A stretch of DNA of 64,000 nucleotides from Staphylococcus equorum. Its GTDB lineage: Bacteria; Bacillota; Bacilli; Staphylococcales; Staphylococcaceae. The notes beneath the pieces are model-generated. The model was not told the origin of the DNA and did not search any database. It saw only the letters and a list, made by a program, of their open reading frames with translations. The DNA lies in contig NZ_CP118982.1 of assembly GCF_029024965.1 (NCBI RefSeq), positions 434,001 through 498,000 on the forward strand. Reading direction: 5' to 3'. The translations under genes were made by a program, and so were the position numbers. Shown in pieces: positions 8,198 through 16,780 of this stretch (positions within the stretch are counted from its first letter, which is position 1; every line of letters begins with the position of its first letter).

Positions 8198-10492
8198 ATG
8201 AAAACTTTTTATCAAGTAGAATTTAATGAACCAAACAAGCTAACAGTCAGCATAAATGATGGATTACGTCTTGTGTTAGTGCTGAGAAGTAGATTGATAG
8301 TATGGAAATATAATGAAAAATATGAATACCAGAAAGGTGATATTTTTATTGTTAATCATCGTGAGCAATTTCGTTTCATAGAAAATAAAGATACACTCTA
8401 TATTTCTATTCATTTAACTGAAAGTTACTTAAAGCAATATATAGATGATTATAATAATAAAATTTTAATTTTAGAAAAAGGGTGTTTGCAAGAAGTTATT
8501 TATAAACAAATCGTAAATGCTATTGCAATGATAGGCGTTGTGAATATTAGAAAGGGGGAGTATTATCGTTTGTATATAGAACAGCAGTTAATAAATTTAA
8601 TGTTTATAATTGTACGATTCTTACCGACAAAAATGAACGAATCATATAAAACAATGTTAAATGACTATCGAGTAGAATTTGTATGTAACTATATTCAAAG
8701 TAATTACACTAATGATATCTCGTTAACTAAAGTAGCCAAAAAGGTAGCACTTAGCACTACGTATTTATCAAAAATTTTCACACAGCAAATGGGAATGGGA
8801 TTCAATCAATATCTGATTCACATAAGACTTGAGCATTGTAAGGAAGATTTGATTTATACAGATAACACAATTACGCAAATTGCTTTGAAAAATGGTTTTA
8901 GCAATTCTAACATGTTACTGAAACATTTTAAGAAAGATACACAAATGACGCCTACACAATATAGGGGGGAATATAAAGATATACATTTGAGTGAAAATCA
9001 ATATGAAGAAAATGAAAATATTGCATATCAAATTTATTTGCACTATTTATCAGATTATATCAATCAACCTGTCGATAGTGCTATCCAATCAACTGAAGCA
9101 GAAAAAGTCATTGATGTTACTTTAAAAGACTCAAAACAAACACTTTTGCATTATCAACATGTAATACAAATAGGAAATTTAGACGTATTACTCATTCAAA
9201 GATATCGAAAACAATTACTAGAAGTGAAAAAGTGTATAGGATTAAATCATGTACTGATTAAAGATCCGATTAGAGAAGGTTTTATTAAGGATAAAATTAT
9301 CGAAAGTGATGAAGTTATACCGAATGTACACCGTTATATGAAGATAGATGAATGCTTGAATTTTTTACTCATGTATCACATTGGTTTAGGCATAGAGATA
9401 AATCCACCGAAAGCAATCTCGAAGTTCAAAGGTTATTATAAAGAATTGGTATATGTATTGGAACATATTTATAACACAGTTCCAGATAGTCATTTATTTA
9501 ATCTAGTACTTTACATAAATTGTATAGATGAACAGAACTCTCAAACAATAATCACATTATTTAAACAGTATTTTAAAAATATCAAAATTGTACTGAACTT
9601 TAATATTGAAAATCAAGCAGAAGTACACATAGCTAAACGCATTTTAGAGGATCATAAGCAACATATTGATAGTATTGCATTCTGTGCAAATCAAAATGAC
9701 ATAATTAATTTTCAATCTATCGAGAGTGACCAATTTAATTTAGCTAAGAAACACATCACGCTCAAATTAAAGAAAATTATGGAATGGTTAGATGTAAAAA
9801 ATCGAAAAATTTCCTTTACATTATTGAATTGGAATACATTGACAGGCGATACAAATCTGACAAATGGAGAATATTTTAGAGCAGGCATTATTTTTGAACA
9901 ACTTATAGAAATGAATGGCCATATTAATATGATTGGATACTGGTTGAATTTTGAGATACATCAGAAATATAGTCAGAAAGATATAAAAAAAGAATTAAAT
10001 GGTATTGATTTATACCATCAATTTGATGGTAAAAGACCTGCTTTTTTTACAAGTATGTTTTTTAAAAAATTATTAAAAAACATCTTGTATAGAAATGGAA
10101 ATTGTATTGCTTTAGGTAATACCGAACATTTTCAAATTGTGCTCTGGGATGCAGAACATTATAACCCTTATTTTACTTTGAATGATTCCTCTAATGACTT
10201 AAATCATAAAGAATATCAAATAAATATTTTTGATTTATTACCTGGGACATACAAAATTAAGCATCTAACATTAGATAAAAATCATGGTGCGTTATATAAA
10301 ATATGGCAACAATATAATACGCAACATGGCATGGATGAAGAAACGATTAATTATGTTAATCGAGTATCTTTTCCCAAACTGGATGTAAGTGAAGTAGATA
10401 TAATCGATACAATAACATATCACTTAAAATTACTTACAAATGCAATTCAAATTATTGAATTTAGAAGATATTTTGATAAAAAATATAGCTAA
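8198..10492 (+). CDS. Large AraC-family regulator with GH39-like C-terminal domain
   Basis: A 764-residue transcription regulator of the Rsp/Rbf type. Residues 1-140 look like a cupin sensor, and 154-258 form the two-helix-turn-helix AraC DNA-binding domain (VAKKVALSTTYLSKIFTQQM, then IALKNGFSNSNMLLKHFKK). The remaining 500 residues follow the outline of a GH39 glycosidase TIM barrel: a segment at about 540 (TLLNWNT...GEYFRAG...GYWLNFE) and one at about 610 (GKRPAFFTSMFFKKLL). The position where GH39 enzymes carry the nucleophile Glu reads Asn here, so I infer a binding rather than catalytic role. It starts at ATG behind AAAGAGGTG. Targets are unknown. A relative is encoded at 54536-56626. 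Confidence 0.8.
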   Translation: MKTFYQVEFNEPNKLTVSINDGLRLVLVLRSRLIVWKYNEKYEYQKGDIFIVNHREQFRFIENKDTLYISIHLTESYLKQYIDDYNNKILILEKGCLQEVIYKQIVNAIAMIGVVNIRKGEYYRLYIEQQLINLMFIIVRFLPTKMNESYKTMLNDYRVEFVCNYIQSNYTNDISLTKVAKKVALSTTYLSKIFTQQMGMGFNQYLIHIRLEHCKEDLIYTDNTITQIALKNGFSNSNMLLKHFKKDTQMTPTQYRGEYKDIHLSENQYEENENIAYQIYLHYLSDYINQPVDSAIQSTEAEKVIDVTLKDSKQTLLHYQHVIQIGNLDVLLIQRYRKQLLEVKKCIGLNHVLIKDPIREGFIKDKIIESDEVIPNVHRYMKIDECLNFLLMYHIGLGIEINPPKAISKFKGYYKELVYVLEHIYNTVPDSHLFNLVLYINCIDEQNSQTIITLFKQYFKNIKIVLNFNIENQAEVHIAKRILEDHKQHIDSIAFCANQNDIINFQSIESDQFNLAKKHITLKLKKIMEWLDVKNRKISFTLLNWNTLTGDTNLTNGEYFRAGIIFEQLIEMNGHINMIGYWLNFEIHQKYSQKDIKKELNGIDLYHQFDGKRPAFFTSMFFKKLLKNILYRNGNCIALGNTEHFQIVLWDAEHYNPYFTLNDSSNDLNHKEYQINIFDLLPGTYKIKHLTLDKNHGALYKIWQQYNTQHGMDEETINYVNRVSFPKLDVSEVDIIDTITYHLKLLTNAIQIIEFRRYFDKKYS

Positions 10493-10847
10493 AAAGCAAC
10501 TAGAGGTTGGACAACGGAAGCTCATTTAAAAAGTAGAGTGTCTGTCCTATTCTCTAGTTTTTATTTCGAGTAAGTATCATTAATCCTATATTTAAACGTG
10601 AGAATAATTATTGATGACAAAAATCAATATGTACATTTTTGTCATAGAAGTAATATAAATCGAATGCGTTATAAATAAGATATAAAAACAACAAATACGC
10701 TATATTGAGATCTAAAATTACGCGCTACAATATTTTTTATAAAGGATAGCGAGCGTTATTGATTGAGGATGTTAAGAGAAAAACATTTTACAATTAGGCT
10801 TATCTTTCCTGTTTGTCATTTGAAAATTTAATTTAGGAGGATAAAGA
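10493..10847. other. Intergenic region before norB
   Basis: Apart from the terminator at 10498-10566 it is AT-rich leader DNA for norB with no reading frame or hairpin that I would defend. The norB ribosome site TAGGAGG lies just before 10848. Confidence 0.6.
10498..10566 (+). terminator. Long terminator hairpin after the AraC gene
   Basis: The outer stem AACTAGAG/CTCTAGTT (10498-10505 with 10552-10559) encloses a second GGACA/TGTCC pairing and is followed by a T-rich tail. Confidence 0.65.
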
Positions 10848-12236
10848 ATGACTCAAAAAGGAAATGTACAGACATATAAAGGAGATAATAAATTAATATT
10901 AGGAATTGTATTAGGGGTCGTCACCTTTTGGTTGTTTGCACAATCACTATTAAATGTAGTACCGACTTTGCAGCAATCTTTTAACAGTAATATAGGAACA
11001 GTGAGTATTGCGGTGAGTATTACTGCGCTTTTCTCAGGAATGTTTGTGGTAGGTGCAGGTAGTCTCGCTGATAAAGTTGGACGCGTAAAAATAACTTATA
11101 TTGGTTTGTGGCTTAGTATTATTGGTTCATTATTGATTATCGTGAGTAACTTATCTATCTTACTTATTGTAGGTAGAGTGATTCAAGGGTTGTCTGCTGC
11201 AGCAATTATGCCGTCAACATTAGCCATAATGAAAGCTTATTTTGATGGGAAAGATAGACAACGTGCTTTAAGTAATTGGTCTATCGGTTCATGGGGAGGT
11301 TCAGGTTTAGCATCTTTATTTGGCGGAATGGTATCGACATTTGTAGGATGGAGATGGATATTTATCTTGTCTATCATCATCGCCTTAGTTTCGATGTTAT
11401 TAATAAAAGGCACACCTGAAACAAAATCAGTTAGCAAAACTAAGGTAGGATTTGATTACACAGGATTACTATTATTTGTTGTTATGATGTTAAGTATTAA
11501 TGTGGTGATCACACAAAGTGCATCATTGGGTATTTTTTCACCAATCATTATAGGTTTAATAATAATATTTATAGTTTCGACAATAAGTTTTATTAAAATG
11601 GAAAATAAAAAACAAAATCCATTAATCGATTTCAAACTTTTTAATAATAAAGCATATACAGGTGCCACACTTTCTAATTTTTTATTAAATGGTGTAGCAG
11701 GTGCACTGTTAGTAGCTAACACATTTGTGCAGCAAGGTTTAGGCTTTAATGCATTCCAAACTGGTTTATTATCTATTACTTATTTGGTAACAGTATTATT
11801 AATGATTAGAGTAGGAGAAAAGATTCTACAAAAAGTAGGCGCTAAAAAGCCGATGATGCTCGGCACATTTTTTAATATGATTGGTATAATTTTAATCTCG
11901 CTTATATTTTTACCAAGCACAATTTATGTAGTCGTTTGTATCATTGGATATTTACTTTATGGTTTGGGACTCGGTTTCTATGCTACACCTTCAACTGATA
12001 TGGCTATTTCAAATTCACCTGAAGATAAAGTAGGTGTGGCTTCTGGTATTTATAAAATGGCTTCATCACTCGGTGGTGCATTTGGTATCGCGTTATCAGG
12101 CGCACTTTATGGTATCGTGGCAAGTACTACTAATGTCCAAACTGGCGCATTAATAGGATTATTACTCAATGTGTTGATGGCATTATTATCGTTAATTATC
12201 ATATTGATTACTGTCCCATCATTTAAAAAGGCATAA
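10848..12236 (+). CDS. norB: NorB-type multidrug efflux MFS transporter
   Basis: A 462-residue, 14-helix DHA2-type major facilitator that exports drugs such as quinolones and cationic compounds using the proton gradient. It follows S. aureus NorB along its whole length in my comparison from memory: GIVLGVVTFWLFAQSLLNVV near residue 20, motif A-like GAGSLADKVGRVK at about 70, motif C-type SIGSWGGSG at about 146, and KVGVASGIYKMASSLGGAFG at about 395. The start ATG follows TAGGAGGATAAAGA. In S. aureus MgrA controls norB; no operator was identified here. A deleted relative lies at 15104. Confidence 0.92.
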   Translation: MTQKGNVQTYKGDNKLILGIVLGVVTFWLFAQSLLNVVPTLQQSFNSNIGTVSIAVSITALFSGMFVVGAGSLADKVGRVKITYIGLWLSIIGSLLIIVSNLSILLIVGRVIQGLSAAAIMPSTLAIMKAYFDGKDRQRALSNWSIGSWGGSGLASLFGGMVSTFVGWRWIFILSIIIALVSMLLIKGTPETKSVSKTKVGFDYTGLLLFVVMMLSINVVITQSASLGIFSPIIIGLIIIFIVSTISFIKMENKKQNPLIDFKLFNNKAYTGATLSNFLLNGVAGALLVANTFVQQGLGFNAFQTGLLSITYLVTVLLMIRVGEKILQKVGAKKPMMLGTFFNMIGIILISLIFLPSTIYVVVCIIGYLLYGLGLGFYATPSTDMAISNSPEDKVGVASGIYKMASSLGGAFGIALSGALYGIVASTTNVQTGALIGLLLNVLMALLSLIIILITVPSFKKA

Positions 12237-12334
12237 CATTTACGTTATTCAACAAAATGCTCTAACACATAAATTACACTCAAAAAGTATATAATGTAAA
12301 TAAGTTGAATATATTTAATATAGGAGGAACTGTT

Positions 12335-13510
12335 ATGGTGAAACAATTAATAGATATATTGAAAGAGAAAGAAAATCGAATGATTGAGATACGTCGCTAT
12401 CTTCATCAATATCCTGAGCTATCTTTCCACGAAGAAGAAACGCCTAAGTATATTGAAGATTTTTATAAAGATAAAGATTGTGAAGTAGAAACGAATGTAG
12501 GTCCTAATGGTTTGAAGGTGACAATCGATAGTGGGAAACCTGGTAAGACAATTGCAATACGTGCTGATTTTGATGCACTACCAATTCAAGAGGATACTGG
12601 GTTAGAATTTGCTTCAAAAAATGAAGGCGTGATGCATGCTTGTGGTCATGACGCACATACAGCATATATGCTAATTCTTGCTGAAACACTTATCGAATTG
12701 AAAGATCAATTTAAAGGTAAAGTTGTTGTTATTCATCAGCCTGCTGAAGAAGTACCTCCAGGCGGTGCACAAGCGATGATTAAAGATGGTGTCTTAGATG
12801 GTGTCGACCATGTATTAGGTGTCCATGTGATGAGTCATATGCCATCTGGTAATGTATATTATCGTGAAGGTAATGTACAAACGGGTAGAGATTTCTTTAA
12901 ACTTAAAGTGAATGGCCAAGGAGGACACGGTTCATCACCACATACGGCAAATGATAGTATTGTAGCTGGTGCATATTTTGTTAATGCTTTACAAACAATA
13001 GTTTCAAGACGTTTGAATCCTTTTGAAACTGGCGTTGTAACAATTGGTTCATTTGACGGTAAAGGACAATTTAATGTAATCAAAGATAGTATTGAAGTAG
13101 AGGGCGATGTACGTGCCTTGACTGATGAAACCAAACAAACGATTAAAAAAGAGGTTAAACGTTTAACAGATGGCTTAGAAGCAATGTTTGGTGTGACATG
13201 TGAATTAGAATATAATGTCGATTATCCTGCATTGTACAATGATCCAGAGTTTACGAATTTTGTTGTAGAATCTATTGAAAGTGCTGATACAGATGCAATT
13301 AAAGGTATAGAAAGATGTGAAGCACAACCACCTTCTGAAGATTTTGCATATTATGCTAAAGCTATACCGAGCACATTTATTTATGCAGGTGCTGCACCTG
13401 ACAATGGTGACATTCATCCACATCATCATCCTAAATTTGATATCAGTGAAAAATCATTACGCGTAGCAGCTGAAGCAGTAGGCGTTACCGTATTCAATTA
13501 TTTAAAATAA
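12335..13510 (+). CDS. M20 amidohydrolase (N-acyl-amino-acid/hippurate hydrolase type)
   Basis: A 391-residue cytoplasmic metal hydrolase that removes acyl groups from amino acids or related amides. Metal-site motifs of the amidohydrolase subgroup are present: HACGHDAHTA with Cys103 and His105, PAEEVPPGG at about 135, GVHVMSHMPSG at about 164 and the lid segment GGHGSSPH. The start is ATG 12335, eight bases after AGGAGG; the upstream extension to 12305 is not needed. The precise acyl substrate cannot be read from sequence. Confidence 0.88.
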   Translation: MVKQLIDILKEKENRMIEIRRYLHQYPELSFHEEETPKYIEDFYKDKDCEVETNVGPNGLKVTIDSGKPGKTIAIRADFDALPIQEDTGLEFASKNEGVMHACGHDAHTAYMLILAETLIELKDQFKGKVVVIHQPAEEVPPGGAQAMIKDGVLDGVDHVLGVHVMSHMPSGNVYYREGNVQTGRDFFKLKVNGQGGHGSSPHTANDSIVAGAYFVNALQTIVSRRLNPFETGVVTIGSFDGKGQFNVIKDSIEVEGDVRALTDETKQTIKKEVKRLTDGLEAMFGVTCELEYNVDYPALYNDPEFTNFVVESIESADTDAIKGIERCEAQPPSEDFAYYAKAIPSTFIYAGAAPDNGDIHPHHHPKFDISEKSLRVAAEAVGVTVFNYLK

Positions 13511-13525
13511 AGTATTAAAACATAA

Positions 13526-13570
13526 AATAAAGGTTGTAGCTTATTATACTGGGCTACAACCTTTATTTTT
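13526..13570 (+). terminator. Intrinsic terminator after the M20 gene
   Basis: A perfect 15-bp stem, 13526-13540 with 13553-13567, 12-base loop, ending in ATTTTT. Confidence 0.92.
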
Positions 13571-13665
13571 GTGTGCATAATTTTCTTCCCATTTTTCATG
13601 TAGTTTATGCAGGCGCATTAAAGTGTATATATAGAATAATAAAATAATGAAAAAGGATGATTGAA

Positions 13666-14130
13666 ATGAATGCAGATAAAAAACTAAGTGAATTGCTTGA
13701 AGATTATAATAAGCCGTTAAAAAAATTATTCAAATATGATAAGTCAAAGGCACTTACATTTGATAAAGAAACTAGAAGTGAAGTTCAAGAACAAAAAGGT
13801 GTTTTTGTTATCTTTAAAAATAAAAAACCATTATATGTAGGACAAGCAGGTGGGTTTATGACTGGATACAAACTTACTCAAAAAGATTTAAATGATAAGC
13901 TCGCACAATTCAATGTGAAATCAGATGCTGGCACAGCAAAATTTAGAAAAGCCTATGTAGCGCAACAAAATTTAGATGAATCAGAATTAAAAAATATTAA
14001 AGCAGAAGAACATAATTTGAAATTCCAATATATTAAAGTTAAAGGTAACCCTGCACTAATTAATATCTTAGAAATACTTGCTTTAGAATATGCGAAAGAA
14101 AATGATATTGAGTTATATAATTTTCTATAA
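13666..14130 (+). CDS. Stand-alone GIY-YIG domain protein
   Basis: A 154-residue soluble protein. The GIY-YIG core is recognisable as GVFVIFKNKKPLYVGQ at residues 45-60, followed by a basic helix region and a C-terminal Glu in ILEILALEYAKE that could be the catalytic acid. The canonical tyrosines read Val-Phe-Val and Tyr-Val-Gly, as in several small GIY-YIG proteins. The start is chosen at ATG 13666 because the earlier ATG 13657 touches the AAGG ribosome site. The function (nuclease, repair or regulatory) is not known. The neighbouring esterase follows 45 bases downstream. Confidence 0.7.
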   Translation: MNADKKLSELLEDYNKPLKKLFKYDKSKALTFDKETRSEVQEQKGVFVIFKNKKPLYVGQAGGFMTGYKLTQKDLNDKLAQFNVKSDAGTAKFRKAYVAQQNLDESELKNIKAEEHNLKFQYIKVKGNPALINILEILALEYAKENDIELYNFL

Positions 14131-14175
14131 AATCACCTGAGTTAATGGAGGTGAATAGGAAGAGGGTTGATTGCT

Positions 14176-14868
14176 ATGAATATAAGAAATTTTAATATTC
14201 GTTTTCAACACTGTGATATTAAAGTGAAATTACCTAAAGGATACTTTAAGCGTAAAGCTGGTCCATATCCTTTAGTTATCGTTCAAGATGGTGATGACTT
14301 ATTTAAGGATATTGAACGAGAAGTCATATTTGTAGGATTAGTGCAGAATGATAATGACAAAATTTATGCGGCTTGGCAAGATAAAGTCGAAGATGAATCA
14401 TTTTATAGTGCAGTGGATGATTATCTCTTATGGATTTCTGATCAATTGTTACCTTATTTAAAAAAATGTTTCAATGTATCTGAACAGCGCTTGGATATAA
14501 GTATTGCTGGGGCGTCACTAGGTGGATTAGTTGCGCTCTATGCGTTATTCAAGAAACCAGATACATTTGGCACATATATACTGATTTCACCTTCAATATG
14601 GTATCCAGGCTTTCTAACATTTATGAAACAGCAACCTATTATTAAAGAAGAAGAACATGTTTATTGGTATATTGGCACGCTTGAAGATGAACAACATCCA
14701 GAGATCAATACCAATATCTTAGCTCAAACTGAACAAGGCGTAGACATTCTAAATGAGCTCTTAATTTCTGAACAAATAACATTTCATTTCGTTACAAATA
14801 ATAAAGAATTACACCAGCAAATTTATTTCAAAAAATACTTTAATAAAGCGGTAAAAAAATTATTTTAG
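14176..14868 (+). CDS. Putative esterase, alpha/beta hydrolase (esterase-D type)
   Basis: A 230-residue cytoplasmic serine hydrolase. The nucleophile elbow GASLGG places the active Ser at residue 114, and PLVIVQDGDD at about 32-41 is the strand and loop typical of the PF00756 esterase family. An acid/base pair is expected in the last third (for example Asp/Glu near GTLEDEQHPE and the His in KELHQQ). The start is ATG 14176 behind AGAGGG; TTG 14167 is possible. It may be co-transcribed with the GIY-YIG gene. The substrate is unknown; members of this family cleave S-formylglutathione, siderophores or acyl esters. Confidence 0.72.
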   Translation: MNIRNFNIRFQHCDIKVKLPKGYFKRKAGPYPLVIVQDGDDLFKDIEREVIFVGLVQNDNDKIYAAWQDKVEDESFYSAVDDYLLWISDQLLPYLKKCFNVSEQRLDISIAGASLGGLVALYALFKKPDTFGTYILISPSIWYPGFLTFMKQQPIIKEEEHVYWYIGTLEDEQHPEINTNILAQTEQGVDILNELLISEQITFHFVTNNKELHQQIYFKKYFNKAVKKLF

Positions 14869-15103
14869 TTAATTTGCTCACGTAAAAAATGACAAATTAT
14901 AGCCATTATTTATCAGAAAATTCGAAATAATAGCATGTAAATTCTGACCTTTATGCTTAATTAATGATAAAATTTAAAGTGTAAGAATTTTTAAAAGAAA
15001 TAATCGTACACTTATTTGTGTAATATTCTCATTTATAATTTGCGAAGAGAAGTGTCTTTTAAATTCTAACTTTATATTATTAACAAACATAGGGGATGCT
15101 TTT

Positions 15104-15607
15104 ATGGTAGAAAAAATGAAACAAATTTCAGGGGGTAAATTGTTGACGGGTATTGTATTATCAATATTAACTTATTGGTTATTTGCCCAGTCATTTTTGA
15201 ATATTGGGCCTCAAATCCAGTCAACTTTTGGTGCTAGTCCAGGTATAGTCAATATTTCTATAAGTTTAACGTTCTTTGGTACCTCAGGGTATATCGTTGT
15301 AGCGTTAATTGCATCAGTCTTTTTTGGTGGCGGTACAGGTCTCTTTGCAACACCGGCATTGAGTACTGCAGTTTCAACTACACCTCCAGAAAAAGTGGGC
15401 GTCGCTTCCGGTATATTTAAAATGGGCTCAACACTTGGTGGCGCATTTGGTATTGCAATTATGACTTCTATTTACACAGCGATCATGCAAAGTGGACAAA
15501 GCTTACATACAGCGGCAACAGCAGGCTTTATCGTTGGTGCTTGTATTGTTGGTTGTGGTGTTCTAGCGAGTGCATTAATCATACCGACACGTAAAATAAA
15601 TAGTTAA
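15104..15607 (+). pseudogene. NorB-like MFS transporter with a large in-frame internal deletion
   Basis: The frame is open for 167 codons, starting at ATG behind AGGGGATG. Residues 1-57 match the NorB N-terminus (GIVLSILTYWLFAQSFLNIG) and residues 62-167 match its C-terminal third (KVGVASGIFKMGSTLGGAFG). The middle, about 295 residues of a 14-helix pump, is missing. The join lies near 15270-15290, where the text passes from SISLT to TSGYIVV. What remains encodes about five helices, too few for a classical MFS pump, so I call it a deletion remnant, although it could still be translated. A pairing, GT-rich terminator follows. Confidence 0.8.
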
Positions 15608-15622
15608 ATATTAAAATTAAAG

Positions 15623-15656
15623 ACCATTGTAACGTTATCGTTGCAGTGGTATTTAT
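15623..15656 (+). terminator. Probable terminator
   Basis: A 12-bp stem with two G-T pairs (15623-15634 with 15639-15650) and a short T-rich tail, between the deleted pump and the convergent YrhK gene. Confidence 0.55.
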
Positions 15657-15677
15657 TACGTTGAATTATAAAGTATA

Positions 15678-15977
15678 CTATTGGTCATACATTTCTAATT
15701 TTTTATATTTATGTGCCAAATGTAAATCATGTGACAATGCTATAAGCGGTCTAACTGTCATCTGTATACTGCCGATTACAAATAATACTGTACCTATAGT
15801 GACAGTATTATCACTGAAAAATAAAAAACTACCTATTAAGAATATGATGACAAGAACAACATCGTTTAATTGGTATAGTGCTTTATAAATCAGTGTAAGA
15901 CGTTCAGATCTTTGAGGTGTATTAAAATTTAAATCAGTACTTTTGTTAATAGAATTTTGTTGCTTTGATTTAGACAT
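15678..15977 (-). CDS. YrhK-family small membrane protein
   Basis: A 99-residue protein. After a polar N-terminus come two helices and the YrhK signature: LYQLNDVVLVIIFLIGS, then TIGTVLFVIGSIQMTVRPLI and a terminal DLHLAHKY. The start ATG 15977 follows GGGAGG. The role of YrhK proteins is unknown. The gene is divergent from ogt and convergent with the deleted pump. Confidence 0.75.
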   Translation of the reverse strand: MSKSKQQNSINKSTDLNFNTPQRSERLTLIYKALYQLNDVVLVIIFLIGSFLFFSDNTVTIGTVLFVIGSIQMTVRPLIALSHDLHLAHKYKKLEMYDQ

Positions 15978-16094
15978 AGAAAAGGCCTCCCATACATATC
16001 TTGAGTTGTCTTACTCATTCCCTTAATGGTTTACATAAAACCGAGAAAGATTTATGATAAAACAAATTCAGAAGGACAGAAAGAGGGGAGCATC

Positions 16095-16628
16095 ATGCAT
16101 TATAAAAGATACTATCAAGCACCTATCGGACGCGTTGCAATAACATCTGACGGAGAGCATATCACTGGATTGTGGCTACCCAACCAAACCGATTTCGAAT
16201 TAAAATATGACCATAAGTTAGTAGAAACAGAACAACCTATCTTTGATAAAGTAGAACGTTGGTTAGACGCATATTTCTCGGGAAATATTCCGGAAATTGA
16301 TTTTCCTTTAAAAGCGTCTGGCACGGAATTTCGTGAACAAGTCTGGGCAGCACTTTTAGAAATACCCTACGGCGAAACAGCAACGTATGGTGAAATAGCA
16401 CAAATAATAGGGAAAAAAAGAGGTAAAGCTCAAATGTCGTCACAAGCGGTGGGTGGCGCAGTAGGCAGCAATCCAATTTCAATTATCATTCCATGCCATA
16501 GAGTTGTTGGTAAAGATGGTAGTTTAACCGGTTATGGTGGTGGCATTGATACCAAAATTGAGTTACTTAAATTAGAAAAAATGGATATGGATGCATTTTA
16601 TAGACCTAAGCATAGTACAAAGCCTTGA
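16095..16628 (+). CDS. ogt: Methylated-DNA--protein-cysteine methyltransferase
   Basis: A 177-residue suicide repair protein that transfers methyl groups from O6-methylguanine to its own cysteine. The acceptor is Cys134 in IPCHRVVG, preceded by the winged DNA-binding segment TYGEIAQIIGKKRGKAQ (98-114) and the Asn hinge GSNP. The start at ATG 16095 has AGAGGGGAG in front; a longer frame from 16026 lacks one. Its place near the mevalonate genes matches S. aureus from memory. It is likely transcribed alone. Confidence 0.92.
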   Translation: MHYKRYYQAPIGRVAITSDGEHITGLWLPNQTDFELKYDHKLVETEQPIFDKVERWLDAYFSGNIPEIDFPLKASGTEFREQVWAALLEIPYGETATYGEIAQIIGKKRGKAQMSSQAVGGAVGSNPISIIIPCHRVVGKDGSLTGYGGGIDTKIELLKLEKMDMDAFYRPKHSTKP

Positions 16629-16673
16629 AGCAGTAAGGTTGATCAATGAATTAAAATGTTCAAAAAAGTTACT

Positions 16674-16688
16674 TAAATACGCTTGCAA
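16674..16688 (-). promoter_or_regulatory. Weak cre-like box before the BCCT gene
   Basis: Read on the minus strand, TTGCAAGCGTATTTA fits the cre consensus except for the C near the 3' end. It lies about 95 bases before the BCCT start. The single mismatch leaves this uncertain. Confidence 0.3.
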
Positions 16689-16780
16689 GTTGTAAAAAAA
16701 CTCTAACTAAGTTGATAATTTAACTCAGTATGGTATTCTATTACACGTCTTTGCTAAAAATTTAAGGGATGGTGAGAATT

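Noticed and set aside
14133..14154. TCACCT/AGGTGA inverted repeat before the esterase
   Set aside because: Only six base pairs and one arm is simply an AGGTGA ribosome-like word; too short to call a regulatory hairpin.
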